From Herbaspirillum robiniae (GTDB lineage: Bacteria > Pseudomonadota > Gammaproteobacteria > Burkholderiales > Burkholderiaceae_D): DNA of 64,000 nucleotides. Each line of letters begins with the position of its first letter. Positions within the stretch are counted from its first letter, which is position 1. This document shows, one piece after another, positions 16,241 through 24,320 of this stretch. Position numbers and translations under genes: made by a program. Under the pieces are notes generated by a model. It searched no databases. It was given only the letters and a program-made list of their open reading frames with translations, and was not told the DNA's origin. The stretch is taken from positions 236,600-300,599 of the forward strand of contig NZ_NJGU01000008.1 of assembly GCF_002213415.1 (NCBI RefSeq), in the 5' to 3' direction.

Positions 16241-17107
16241 TTAGGATTTCAGCATATCGCGTACGGCATCGCGATAGTTGCGCAGCGGGCGTCCCAGCAT
16301 CGTCTCCAGAACTTCCACCGCACCCGCTTGCGCATGCATGCCGATTGCCTGGATACGTTCCATCATGAGACGCATGTCATAAGCCATCCAATCAGGACCG
16401 TACGTTGCCAGCTGACGTTCGAAGCCGTCCAGGTCATCGCCGCCGTAGCCGATCTCGCGCTGGAGCGCCTCGCTCCAAATTGCGGCGACTGCCGGCCCGG
16501 TCAGACTTTCCGGGCCCACCAGATCCAGTGTGCGACGTGGCAGCGCGTGCCCAGCACGATGACGCGCCAACAGCTCGGCGGTCGCAATGTCGGCGATGTC
16601 ACGTACATCGATCATGCCCACGCCGGCTTCGCCGATTGGCATCGGGTAAATGCCATAGCCTTCGACCACGGACTTGATGTCCGCGTCGTTCTGCATGAAA
16701 TAGGCCGGGCGCAGGATGGTCGCAGGCACATCCATGCTCTCGATCATTCGTTCCACCGTGTGCTTACCGGTGAAGTGGGGGACGTTGGTATAGCGGTCGG
16801 CGTGGATGACCGACAGATAAACGATACGTTCGATTCTCGCTTCCTTGGCCAGGTTCAGTGTCATCAGTGCTTGCGTCACCTCGTCAGGCGTCACCGCGTT
16901 GAGCAAGAACAGCGTACGCACCGACGACAACGCCGAGCGCATGGTTTGCGGACTGCTCATATCGCCCACGACTTCAGTTACCCCGGCGGGCAAGACGGCC
17001 TTTCCGGGAGTGCGGACCAGGGCCTTGAGTTCGACGTCGGCCGACGCCAGACGCTGCAGGATCAGGGAGCCAATGGTGCCCGAGGCACCGGTAATCAGGA
17101 TGCTCAT
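16241..17107 (-). CDS. NmrA/atypical-SDR NAD(P)-binding protein
   Basis: A 288-residue protein with the atypical SDR motif GASGTIG at residues 7-13, then LKALVRTPGKA and ILRPAYFMQND, as in the NmrA/quinone-oxidoreductase-2 (QOR2) subgroup. These bind NAD(P)(H) and act as redox sensors or small quinone reductases. It follows the MDR oxidoreductase gene at 17144 by about 36 bases on the same strand, suggesting a two-gene redox operon controlled by the divergent LysR. Confidence 0.85.
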   Translation of the reverse strand: MSILITGASGTIGSLILQRLASADVELKALVRTPGKAVLPAGVTEVVGDMSSPQTMRSALSSVRTLFLLNAVTPDEVTQALMTLNLAKEARIERIVYLSVIHADRYTNVPHFTGKHTVERMIESMDVPATILRPAYFMQNDADIKSVVEGYGIYPMPIGEAGVGMIDVRDIADIATAELLARHRAGHALPRRTLDLVGPESLTGPAVAAIWSEALQREIGYGGDDLDGFERQLATYGPDWMAYDMRLMMERIQAIGMHAQAGAVEVLETMLGRPLRNYRDAVRDMLKS

Positions 17108-17143
17108 GTTGTAGTTCCTTTGTGAAAGTATGTGAAAGAGAGA

Positions 17144-18076
17144 TCAGGCGCTGATGGCGACAACGGTTTTGCCAAGCTGCGGACTGGTGCGGTTGTGCTC
17201 GATCGCGGCAGGCAGGTCGTCGAACGGGACGATGGCATCAACCCGCGACTGCAGGCCGCCTTGCGCCACGTCATCGGCGATCTGCTGCAGTCGTTCGGCG
17301 TCCGGCTTGTTCATGAACCAGAGGCCACGGCGGCCGGCAGGCGTGCTCTGCAGGATCGCCGGTGAGGCGGTGCTGACGATGGCGCCGTCGGCGGCGAGCA
17401 CCTGCCATGAACGCGCCAGGGTATCGCCACCGACGTAATCGAGCACCAGGTCGATGTCCTGCATGGCGGCTTCGAAGCGGCCGGTCTGGTAATCAATCGC
17501 ATGGTCTGCGCCCAGACCCAGCACGTAGTCGAAATCTCGCGTCAACGCGGTGGTCAGCACTTTGGCGCCAGCGCGACGCGCAAACTGCACCGCGAAACCG
17601 CCCAGTCCGCCGGCGGCACCGTGGATCAGGACGCGCTGTCCGGCCCGCACCGGACCGGCGAAGTGCAGGCTTTGCCATGCGGAGACCGCGGCCACCGGCA
17701 GCGCGGCGGCGTCAGCGAAGCTCATCGACGCCGGCACCTTGGCCAGGTTAGCGGCGTCCACGGCCACCAGCTCGGCGTAGGCACCCAGGCCGCCGAGCGA
17801 GCCCATGACGCGGTCGCCCTTGGCGAAACGGGTAACCCCGGCTCCCACTTGCTCGACGACACCGGCAAGCTCGATGCCCAGCACCGTAGGCAGGGCCAGC
17901 GGGAAAGCATCCTTGACGTAGCCTTCACGCACCTTCCAATCCAGCCCGTTGACGCCGGCGGCGTGCACACGCACTACGACCTGGCCTGGGCCCGCGACGG
18001 GCGCATCGATGAGGGAAATGCGGGCGGACTCGGGACCGCCATACTGGGTCAGCTGCAAAGCACGAATCGTCTTCAT
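17144..18076 (-). CDS. NADP-dependent oxidoreductase, quinone-reductase-like MDR
   Basis: The 310-residue protein has the medium-chain dehydrogenase layout: an N-terminal GroES-like domain (AAGVNGLDWKVREGY, LGIELAGVVEQVG) and a Rossmann domain with GAAGGLGGFAVQFA. The zinc-binding cysteines of alcohol dehydrogenases are absent, which fits the zeta-crystallin/quinone oxidoreductase branch. It is divergent from the LysR gene at 18177 and upstream of the NmrA-like gene, so electrophile or quinone detoxification is the likely job (inference). Confidence 0.88.
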   Translation of the reverse strand: MKTIRALQLTQYGGPESARISLIDAPVAGPGQVVVRVHAAGVNGLDWKVREGYVKDAFPLALPTVLGIELAGVVEQVGAGVTRFAKGDRVMGSLGGLGAYAELVAVDAANLAKVPASMSFADAAALPVAAVSAWQSLHFAGPVRAGQRVLIHGAAGGLGGFAVQFARRAGAKVLTTALTRDFDYVLGLGADHAIDYQTGRFEAAMQDIDLVLDYVGGDTLARSWQVLAADGAIVSTASPAILQSTPAGRRGLWFMNKPDAERLQQIADDVAQGGLQSRVDAIVPFDDLPAAIEHNRTSPQLGKTVVAISA

Positions 18077-18176
18077 GAGAACTCCTTGTGGTTGGGTACG
18101 GACCTAACAATAAGGAGTTTCACATTCAAAACAAAGACCATAAAATATAGACACACCGTATCGATATTGAGACATC

Positions 18177-19052
18177 ATGGACCTCAACGCACTGACCGAT
18201 TTTCAACTGGTGGCCACGCATGGCGGATTCGGCCGCGCCAGCCGCGCGAGCGGACGCTCGAAGGCCACCCTGTCGCGCCGAATCGCCGAATTCGAGGAAG
18301 CGCTGGGCGTACGCCTCATCGAACGAGGCGCGCGCAGTCTGGAGCTGACGGATGCGGGGCGGCTCCTGCTGGAACGTGCGGACGGACCAATGCGCGAGCT
18401 CGCCGAGGCGCTGGCCGAGGCCGTGGAGGGAATGGAGAAGCCACGCGGACAGCTGCGCATTGCAGCCCCGCTGGTTTTTTCGCAGATGGCGCTGGGAGGA
18501 ATTCTTGCGCGGTTCCAGGCCCGCTATCCGGAGGTCCAGGTCGAGGCTGTGGCCGAAGACCGGTTTGTCGACCTGGTCGAGGAACACTTCGACCTCACCA
18601 TCCGCATCAATCCGCGCAAGGATAGTGCCCTTGTAGGACGGTGCTTTGCTAGGGACCGTTTGCTCCTTGTCGCCGCGCCTTCGCTACGCCCTCCGCCAAA
18701 GAACGCTGCCCAGCCGTTCCCCACGCCGGCCGTGGTCATGCCAAGCTACCGCGACGGCGATCTGTGGAGTGCCGGGGATCGGAAGATGGTGGTGGAGCCG
18801 CAACCGGTGTTGCGCCTGTCGTCGCTACTGATGGTGCGCGACGCTGCGGCGGCAGGCGCCGGTGTCGCGCTGTTGCCGCAGTCGCTGGCGCAAGGCTTGA
18901 TCGATGACGGCAAGCTGGGCGTTTGGGGGATAGTCGGCGAGGAGGTCGAACTTTGGGCGCTTCACACCTCGCGCCGACTGCAAAGCCCAAAGGTACGTGT
19001 GTTCGTCGATTTTATCGCCGCACAGTATCCGGGCGGCTGGTTCGTCGTTTGA
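18177..19052 (+). CDS. LysR-family transcriptional regulator
   Basis: A 291-residue LysR protein with HTH at residues 1-60 (LVATHGGFGRASRASGRSKA) and an effector domain after it. It is divergent from the quinone-oxidoreductase/NmrA operon across about 100 bases that contain the palindrome TATCGATA (18159-18166), a possible part of its operator. Control of that redox operon is inferred from position. The inducing compound is unknown. Confidence 0.88.
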   Translation: MDLNALTDFQLVATHGGFGRASRASGRSKATLSRRIAEFEEALGVRLIERGARSLELTDAGRLLLERADGPMRELAEALAEAVEGMEKPRGQLRIAAPLVFSQMALGGILARFQARYPEVQVEAVAEDRFVDLVEEHFDLTIRINPRKDSALVGRCFARDRLLLVAAPSLRPPPKNAAQPFPTPAVVMPSYRDGDLWSAGDRKMVVEPQPVLRLSSLLMVRDAAAAGAGVALLPQSLAQGLIDDGKLGVWGIVGEEVELWALHTSRRLQSPKVRVFVDFIAAQYPGGWFVV

Positions 19053-19142
19053 TCTCTAACAGTTGGGCATGGCCAGGCCGCGCATGCCTGAATGTTGTGC
19101 CTGCCAAAACACAACGATAAAAACTATTTATCCGAAACAAAA

Positions 19143-20489
19143 ATGAAAAAAATACTAGAAAAAGTGGGCACTGCTCTTTTGACATTGTTCATAGTGACTC
19201 TTATTGCCGCTGGTCTCGGCTTTCTAATTGGATACTTGTGCCAAGTGCTGTCACCAGGCCTCTCTACTGCCATCCTAAAGTCCATCCATTTAACCGCTAC
19301 TAACAAGGCAGACATTGCATTTTCTATTGTCTACGCAGTGTACTTTGGCCTGACCGTCACACTTTGCTTTTCGATTGTGGCGTTCGGATGTTTGCTTCTT
19401 CCCACTACCATGGAGATGAGGCAGCAGATGTTTACCGCTATAAAGGTAATTCTGCTATCACTAGCCTTCTCAACGGCGACCACCGTAGCCTATGCATCCA
19501 TCTTCAAAGGCAGGATTGCGGCACTTGAAATAATGACGGAGATTCTTACGTCCGGTACATCGCAAGAAGATTTTCGCCTCGGCATTTATCTGGCACATTC
19601 TGCCTTTGGCGGATTGTTTCTCGGAATTGTGATGGCTATATGGAATCTGGTACGGTTCCTGCGCACGAAGATCAGACTGGCCGAGTACTTACTCAACGGA
19701 GACTCCACACTTGCAAAGGCAGTCTCACTAATCTATCCGTTCAACGGCCTCAAGGCGCTACTCGTCTCCGTGACAGTCATCTCGCTTGGATGGCAACTTT
19801 TCCTTAACACGGATCACTCCTATCTTCGGCTGTTCATCTTCACTTACGGCAGCGCTACATGGGCAATTGCTGCCGGCTATCTTTATGAATTCGTACTTAC
19901 CAAAGCGGGAAAAAATTCGGAGCTCATGAGTGAGTTCTATGGAGAAATGTCCGATGACATTTACGTCCTCGTGGTCTTTTCCTTAAGCGTCTTTGTATTT
20001 TATTGGCGCCTACCCAACCCATACGCCTGGACAAACCTAGATCTTGGCCTTCTGGCGCCGCCCTATTTCTTATACGTTCTTTTAACGCTCTATCGGTGCG
20101 GAAAAACCAAGGTTGCTGGCCACCGGTTCTCGCAGTCATTTGTAAATTCGATGATCGGCAGTATCGCCGTCCTTTACGTTGGCGCGTTCTATGTCTTCTA
20201 TCGCATCCAAACCGAGAACATCACTGCAATGGAGTCTTTGTGGTGGCAGATAACGATGTTTTCTACCTCCATCACTACCTTCATTGGGGCGAGACTCCTG
20301 CTCTTTTATCTGAGAAGGGGAAAGCTTGAAGGATCCCCTATATGGCTGGAAGCTTTCAGGACCTTGAAATTCTCCTCAGGACTATACGAGAAGCTAGTCG
20401 AGGTTACGCCCGCATGGAATGATCGCGTAGTCAAAGAGAATGCACGTCTACGAAAAGAAAAGCGCCAACAACAGAAGCGGAGAAAATAA
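19143..20489 (+). CDS. Polytopic membrane protein of unknown family
   Basis: A 448-residue protein with about ten hydrophobic segments, the first at residues 9-35 and the last near residue 385, followed by a cytoplasmic tail ending in a strongly basic stretch (KENARLRKEKRQQQKRRK). The ATG at 19143 is chosen over an upstream frame start lacking hydrophobic character. Codon use and base composition are clearly AT-richer than flanking genes, indicating transfer. Its stop overlaps the next start as TAATG. I do not recognise the family; no nuclease, kinase or transporter signature is visible. Confidence 0.7.
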   Translation: MKKILEKVGTALLTLFIVTLIAAGLGFLIGYLCQVLSPGLSTAILKSIHLTATNKADIAFSIVYAVYFGLTVTLCFSIVAFGCLLLPTTMEMRQQMFTAIKVILLSLAFSTATTVAYASIFKGRIAALEIMTEILTSGTSQEDFRLGIYLAHSAFGGLFLGIVMAIWNLVRFLRTKIRLAEYLLNGDSTLAKAVSLIYPFNGLKALLVSVTVISLGWQLFLNTDHSYLRLFIFTYGSATWAIAAGYLYEFVLTKAGKNSELMSEFYGEMSDDIYVLVVFSLSVFVFYWRLPNPYAWTNLDLGLLAPPYFLYVLLTLYRCGKTKVAGHRFSQSFVNSMIGSIAVLYVGAFYVFYRIQTENITAMESLWWQITMFSTSITTFIGARLLLFYLRRGKLEGSPIWLEAFRTLKFSSGLYEKLVEVTPAWNDRVVKENARLRKEKRQQQKRRK

Positions 20490-20827
20490 TGCAAACACTC
20501 ACAAAAGTAGCTAGCGTCCGATTCTCGTTTCGAAGAGTAATGTCGGTGATATCCGGAGCAACTGGGATATTCTCAGCCATTCTTTGGCATCAATCATCTG
20601 GCTGCCAGCTCAAGGCCGCCGCCATAAGTCACGCTCTTTCGGTTAGCCCCGATACGGCACTCGCGAGGATTTCATCATATCCAGACTTGATCAATATCTC
20701 CCCAGCGTCTGCAACCAAGCTTATGGATGGCCTGAACAATTTAGCGCTAATTCAAAATAACCTCGCTGCGGCCTTTGCTATTGCAGCTTCAATGTGCATT
20801 GCCGCAGCGCTCTTCTCCGAAAGATAG
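20489..20827 (+). CDS. Small membrane protein coupled to upstream gene
   Basis: A 112-residue protein whose ATG overlaps the preceding stop by one base, so the two are very likely translated together and may form a complex. Hydrophobic stretches lie near residues 17-33 and at the C-terminus (AAAFAIAASMCIAAALF), with a polar linker between. No family is recognised. Together with the gene at 19143 it forms an isolated two-gene cassette in AT-rich DNA. Confidence 0.6.
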   Translation: MQTLTKVASVRFSFRRVMSVISGATGIFSAILWHQSSGCQLKAAAISHALSVSPDTALARISSYPDLINISPASATKLMDGLNNLALIQNNLAAAFAIAASMCIAAALFSER

Positions 20828-20930
20828 GATCTAACTTGATCGGCTCGCAGAATTTCTGCACCGCATGTTCCTGGCCACCTTCCGTATTCGTTTGAAGGTG
20901 GCCCGAGGCTGCGCCCCCTCTTAAATTGGC

Positions 20931-21251
20931 TCAATCGCCCAGTGTTGGTGCCGTCTTCTTTCGTGCCTTAAATGCGCGCTGCCTCTGATCCGAATCTCTG
21001 GGGAGAGTCAAGGGATTAAAGGTGCTTGGCGCCAGAGTATCAAGCCATTCGTTGCGACCAAGTGCACGCAGCACCATGACAAACGTCCTCATAGAGGATC
21101 CTCGACCGGCCTCCAAGTTCTGCAGGGTTCGCGTATTAATTCCGGCAAGGTAGGCGACCCTTTCTTGAGATAGATTCAAACTAAGTCGGTAGCGCTGTAG
21201 ATTTTCGCCAAGCGTCACCTCCAATTCTTCTGGCGTCATATTCCGAGGCAT
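20931..21251 (-). CDS. HipB-like XRE-family regulator without a toxin gene
   Basis: A 106-residue protein with an XRE HTH (LGENLQRYRLSLNLSQERVA, then LEAGRGSSMRTFVMVLRALGR) and a C-terminal tail PLTLPRDSDQRQRAFKARKK of the form seen in HipB-type antitoxins. AGGAG precedes the ATG at 21251. HipB homologues normally precede a hipA kinase gene, but here the downstream DNA runs into the convergent membrane cassette, so it is an orphan. It may instead regulate the neighbouring genes. Confidence 0.75.
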   Translation of the reverse strand: MPRNMTPEELEVTLGENLQRYRLSLNLSQERVAYLAGINTRTLQNLEAGRGSSMRTFVMVLRALGRNEWLDTLAPSTFNPLTLPRDSDQRQRAFKARKKTAPTLGD

Positions 21252-21350
21252 TCTCTGCGCTCCTAGCTGAAACTTTGTTCCATGGCCGTCACTTCCCAAA
21301 TGGGGCATATCTGCAACATCGCCCCGCAAGACATGCTAACGATAACACGC

Positions 21351-21406
21351 ATAATATTGCGCTTAATAGCGATATCTACCCATAAAACGAATAATAGTGC
21401 GCCTTA
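21351..21406. promoter_or_regulatory. Two near-identical sites 40 bp apart upstream of xre
   Basis: ATAATATTGCGCTTA (21351) and ATAATAGTGCGCCTTA (21391) start exactly 40 bases apart, about four helical turns, just upstream of the XRE gene. Spacing and position fit operators for that regulator. Assignment is inference. Confidence 0.4.
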
Positions 21407-21428
21407 TCGAGACGAGAGGAATTGCAGA

Positions 21429-21479
21429 ATGAGCACAAATCTCACGACTTCGAGGGTCATAACTATCTACTTAATATGA
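21429..21479 (+). CDS. Possible 16-codon leader or remnant frame
   Basis: An ATG with GAGGA eight bases upstream opens a 16-codon frame that ends 30 bases before a strong terminator. It could be a leader peptide or the stub of a lost gene downstream of the divergent XRE promoter. Support is only the ribosome-binding site and the terminator. Confidence 0.2.
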   Translation: MSTNLTTSRVITIYLI

Positions 21480-21506
21480 CCCCCCGCCGGTATCGCTCAT
21501 AAATAG

Positions 21507-21532
21507 AAAATGCCCGCAAAGCGGGCATTTTT
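21507..21532. terminator. Bidirectional intrinsic terminator
   Basis: TGCCCGC-AAA-GCGGGCA stem (21511-21527) with an A-run before and five T after. It closes the short unit that starts near 21429. Confidence 0.8.
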
Positions 21533-21577
21533 CATCTGAACTACGTGCGTGCCGGATTGCTCTGAGCTCAGACGGGA

Positions 21578-21868
21578 ATTTCTGAGATCATAGACCTCCC
21601 AACATTAGCAAGGCATGCCCGTATTCAAGAAAGCACCGTTTTGCATGTGCCAGAGGCTGAGAACTTACAGCGTTTTATGCGGGACGTGATACGTGTCATC
21701 TGTACGAGCACCGATGTTTCCGGCAGTGTAGAAAAAGCGGTTTTCTGGTTCAGAAATAGCCATTTATCTTGCTTTGAGGGCAAGACGCCTCAAGTTTTAG
21801 TGGCCGAAGGTCGCGTAGACAACGTTGTCAGCTATCTGCAGTCACTCGATGCAGGATGGTTAGGTTGA
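21578..21868 (+). pseudogene. DUF2384 (MbcA/ParS-like) antitoxin gene lacking a start
   Basis: The frame encodes the C-terminal toxin-binding domain of the Xre/MbcA/ParS family: AVFWFRNSHLSCFEGKTPQ, LVAEGRVDNVVSYLQSL, then DAGWLG. Protein-like sequence of the same family (TLARHARIQESTVLHVPEAE) continues upstream of the first usable start codon (TTG at 21641), yet no ATG, GTG or TTG is found before the in-frame stop. The 5' end therefore seems lost, or an ATT codon near 21578 is used. No RES-domain or other toxin gene follows, so it is an orphan. Confidence 0.6.
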
Positions 21869-21892
21869 GTCCCACCCGGCCAAACCTGGTTA

Positions 21893-22025
21893 TTACGAAC
21901 TTTATTGGCAATTGACAGCGCTCGGCGACCAAAACGCCTACCATTACGAACTTTAAGTAGACATAACCGCCGTGAATGATGCCTGTCCGGCGCGGGTTTC
22001 AGAAGGGATATTTTTACGAACTTTA
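21893..22025. repeat. Triple direct repeat TTACGAACTTTA
   Basis: The 12-mer TTACGAACTTTA occurs at 21893, 21944 and 22014. The first and third copies extend further in common (TTATTG, then CAATT and ACAG after a short gap). No gene spans them. The pattern could be recombinase-binding sites at the border of the AT-rich island, or operators. Confidence 0.55.
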
Positions 22026-22056
22026 TTGTTCAATTACAGTGTGTCTGCCAGAAATG

Positions 22057-22087
22057 AAAGGCTTCCCTTTTAAGAAGGGAAGCCTTT
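22057..22087. terminator. Perfect 13-bp hairpin, probable terminator
   Basis: AAAGGCTTCCCTT and AAGGGAAGCCTTT arms flank a five-base loop. It lies 15 bases beyond the stop of the small minus-strand gene at 22102 and at the edge of the AT-rich island. The flanking T/A runs are short, so termination strength is uncertain. Confidence 0.55.
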
Positions 22088-22101
22088 GAACCTCCCTTCC
22101 C

Positions 22102-22266
22102 CTACGCCGCCTTATATCCCAGCTCTCTCAAATCCAAGGGCATCTGCTCCAGAGCCCTTCCTTGCTTCCGAGATTTTTGGACACCCGCGAAGCCCCGAGC
22201 CGTCGGCGTTTTCACTTCCTCGCGCCAATCTGAGCGAATCGGCACAGCATTTGAGCTTGCCGGCAT
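22102..22266 (-). CDS. Putative 54-residue basic protein
   Basis: A 54-residue frame from an ATG with AAGGCG shortly upstream, rich in Arg/Lys, ending near a perfect hairpin. No family is recognised. An opposite-strand frame covers the same bases, and the minus frame is favoured only by the hairpin after its stop and its start signal. Confidence 0.35.
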   Translation of the reverse strand: MPASSNAVPIRSDWREEVKTPTARGFAGVQKSRKQGRALEQMPLDLRELGYKAA

Positions 22267-22325
22267 GACGCCTTCATCCCGGCAACGGTAGACTCCCATC
22301 TATCGTCAATTCTCCACGCTCAGCA

Positions 22326-23189
22326 ATGAACGCCGGCTCTCCCTCCCAAGCTCGCGAAGTGTGCGGCAAGCCTCATATCGGGCTCACGGCGCACGTCGTC
22401 CAGGGCAACGAACTGCGCATCGCACGGATCGCCCTGGACCGGAGCGCGCTGATCTTCGTGGACCGCGGCGTCAAGACCGTGGTCGCCGGCAACGGGGAGA
22501 AGTTCGTCGCTGCGCCCGGGCAGGCGCTGGTCTTGCGCGGCGACCAGAGCGTCGACTTCATCAACGCGATCGCGCCCGGCGGCACGTATGAGGCGCGCTG
22601 GCTGCTGTTCGACAATGCGCTGCTGCTTGACGAGGGATACCGGCGCGACTGCGCGGCGCTGCGGCGTACGACCAGGCGCCGCGCTCCTGCGCGCGTCATC
22701 AGGAAAAGCGGCGCGGCGTTTCAGGCCGCGTTCGAGGCCGCGCGGGAGGTGCTCTCCCCGGACGGCGGCGTGCCCGATGCCATCGCCCGGTTGCGCGTGC
22801 TCGAAGTCCTGTACTGGCTCTTCGAACACGGCATCGCCCTGGAACCGCAGGCGGCGCAATCCGGCATCGCGGCGCAGATCCGGAATCTGGTGTCGGGCGA
22901 AGTCGAGGCCGAATGGCCGTCGGCTTTCGTCTCGGAGCGGCTGGCCATGTCGCAGGCCACGCTGAGGCGCCGCTTGTCGGCGGAAGGCACGTCGCTGACC
23001 GAAGTGATTGCGGATGTCCGCATGGCCGCCGCGCTGACCATGCTCCAGGCCACCACGCGCCCGGTCGCCGACATTGCGCTGGCGGTGGGCTACGAATCGC
23101 CCTCCCGCTTCTCCGTGCGCTTTCGCAAGCGATTCGGATTTTCTCCCTCTGTCGTGCGCAGCGGCAGCCGCGCGCACCAGAGCCTCTGA
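22326..23189 (+). CDS. AraC-family transcriptional regulator
   Basis: A 287-residue regulator. An N-terminal cupin-like sensing domain (LRIARIALDRSALIFVDRG, APGQALVLRGDQSVDF) is followed by a C-terminal double HTH (FVSERLAMSQATLRRRLSAE, then PVADIALAVGYESPSRFSVR). It lies 21 bases upstream of a glutathione-S-transferase gene on the same strand, so the two may be co-transcribed. Effector unknown. Confidence 0.88.
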   Translation: MNAGSPSQAREVCGKPHIGLTAHVVQGNELRIARIALDRSALIFVDRGVKTVVAGNGEKFVAAPGQALVLRGDQSVDFINAIAPGGTYEARWLLFDNALLLDEGYRRDCAALRRTTRRRAPARVIRKSGAAFQAAFEAAREVLSPDGGVPDAIARLRVLEVLYWLFEHGIALEPQAAQSGIAAQIRNLVSGEVEAEWPSAFVSERLAMSQATLRRRLSAEGTSLTEVIADVRMAAALTMLQATTRPVADIALAVGYESPSRFSVRFRKRFGFSPSVVRSGSRAHQSL

Positions 23190-23210
23190 CCCAACCTGGA
23201 ATCCAAGACC

Positions 23211-23852
23211 ATGCTGACCATCCATCACCTCGGCGTATCGCAATCGGAGCGCATCGTGTGGCTATGCGAGGAGCTCGCCCTCCCTTATGAACTGGTGCGC
23301 TACACGCGCGATGCCGTCACCCGGCTGTCGCCGCCGGCACTCAGGCAACTGCACCCGCTGGGCGCCGCGCCCGTGATCCAGGATGGCGAGCTGATGCTGG
23401 GCGAATCGGCCGCCATCGTGGATTACATCCTGGCCAAATTCGGAAACGGCCGACTGAAACCCGGCCCCGGCCAGGCCTGCTTCGCCGATTACCTGTACTG
23501 GTTCCACTTCGCCAACGGCAACCTGCAACCCATCATGCTGCGCTACATGACCCTGCTGCGCACCGACCTGCCCGCCGACCATCCGGTGATCGCCGGCACC
23601 ATGGGGCGCCTGCAGGCGGCCCTGGCCCTGATGGATGAACGGCTGGCGAAAGCCAGCTACCTGGCCGGCGAGGAGTTCACGGCGGCGGACATCATGACCG
23701 TCTTCTCGCTGACCACGATGCGGGTGTTCCAGCCTGTCGACCTGGCGCCGTATCCGCACATCCAGGCCTACCTGGCCCGGATCGGCGAACGCCCCGGCTA
23801 TCGGCGCGCGATGGAAATCTGCGATCCCGGCATGGCGCGCCTGCTGAGCTGA
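23211..23852 (+). CDS. Glutathione S-transferase family protein
   Basis: A 213-residue cytosolic protein with an N-terminal thioredoxin-like domain (HHLGVSQSERIVWLCEELAL, then a cis-Pro loop GAAPVIQDGELMLGESAAI) and an all-helical C-terminal domain (YLAGEEFTAADIM). The layout and ESxAI motif are those of GSTs that conjugate glutathione to electrophiles. It is downstream of, and probably linked to, the AraC regulator. Substrate unknown. Confidence 0.9.
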   Translation: MLTIHHLGVSQSERIVWLCEELALPYELVRYTRDAVTRLSPPALRQLHPLGAAPVIQDGELMLGESAAIVDYILAKFGNGRLKPGPGQACFADYLYWFHFANGNLQPIMLRYMTLLRTDLPADHPVIAGTMGRLQAALALMDERLAKASYLAGEEFTAADIMTVFSLTTMRVFQPVDLAPYPHIQAYLARIGERPGYRRAMEICDPGMARLLS

Positions 23853-23990
23853 TCCGTCGGCAGCCGGGGAAATCCTGGAAAGGGAATGCCGGCACCGGAG
23901 CGAAAAAGCGCAAACCGTGCCAAACTCGGCGCAAGGCGGCTGCGGGTCTTGCGCGAGCCGATCCGGGCGACGTCGCGTTGACGCGCCGCG

Positions 23991-24203
23991 TTGAACCATC
24001 GATGGGGCTTGAGTTTGGGCAAAGATGCAAAGAATCCCTGCGTGTCGCTCTGTCACCTGAAGCATGAGATATGCACAGGATGCGGCCGCTCCAGGAGCGA
24101 AATCAAGGAGTGGAAAGGAATGAAGCACAAGGAGCAGAAGGCGACCGTGGAACGCGCGGCCGTCCGGCTGAAAGAATTGCGCAGGAAAGAACGCAAGCAC
24201 TAG
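23991..24203 (+). CDS. DUF1289 small cysteine-rich protein
   Basis: About 60-70 residues with the family pattern PCVSLCHLKHEICTGCGRS followed by SEIKEW; the four cysteines suggest metal or Fe-S binding. The C-terminus is highly basic. No ATG is available in frame, and TTG codons at 23991, 24009 and 24015 are all possible starts, so the N-terminus is uncertain. A bidirectional terminator follows. Confidence 0.75.
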   Translation: MNHRWGLSLGKDAKNPCVSLCHLKHEICTGCGRSRSEIKEWKGMKHKEQKATVERAAVRLKELRRKERKH

Positions 24204-24266
24204 GTTCTCTCCACCGCGCGCGCCCGATACGGTAAACCCGTGACGACAGCGCCGATATCTCCGGCG

Positions 24267-24296
24267 AAAAAAATGCCCGCTTGCGCGGGCATTTTT
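24267..24296. terminator. Bidirectional intrinsic terminator
   Basis: TGCCCGC-TTGC-GCGGGCA stem (24274-24291) with A7 before and T5 after, between the convergent DUF1289 and TonB-receptor genes. Confidence 0.85.
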
Positions 24297-24320
24297 CATT
24301 CTTGCAGAACTACGGCGACA

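Noticed and set aside
21893..22025. CRISPR-like array
   Set aside because: Only three 12-base repeats with unequal spacing (51 and 70) and no cas genes, so it is reported as direct repeats instead.
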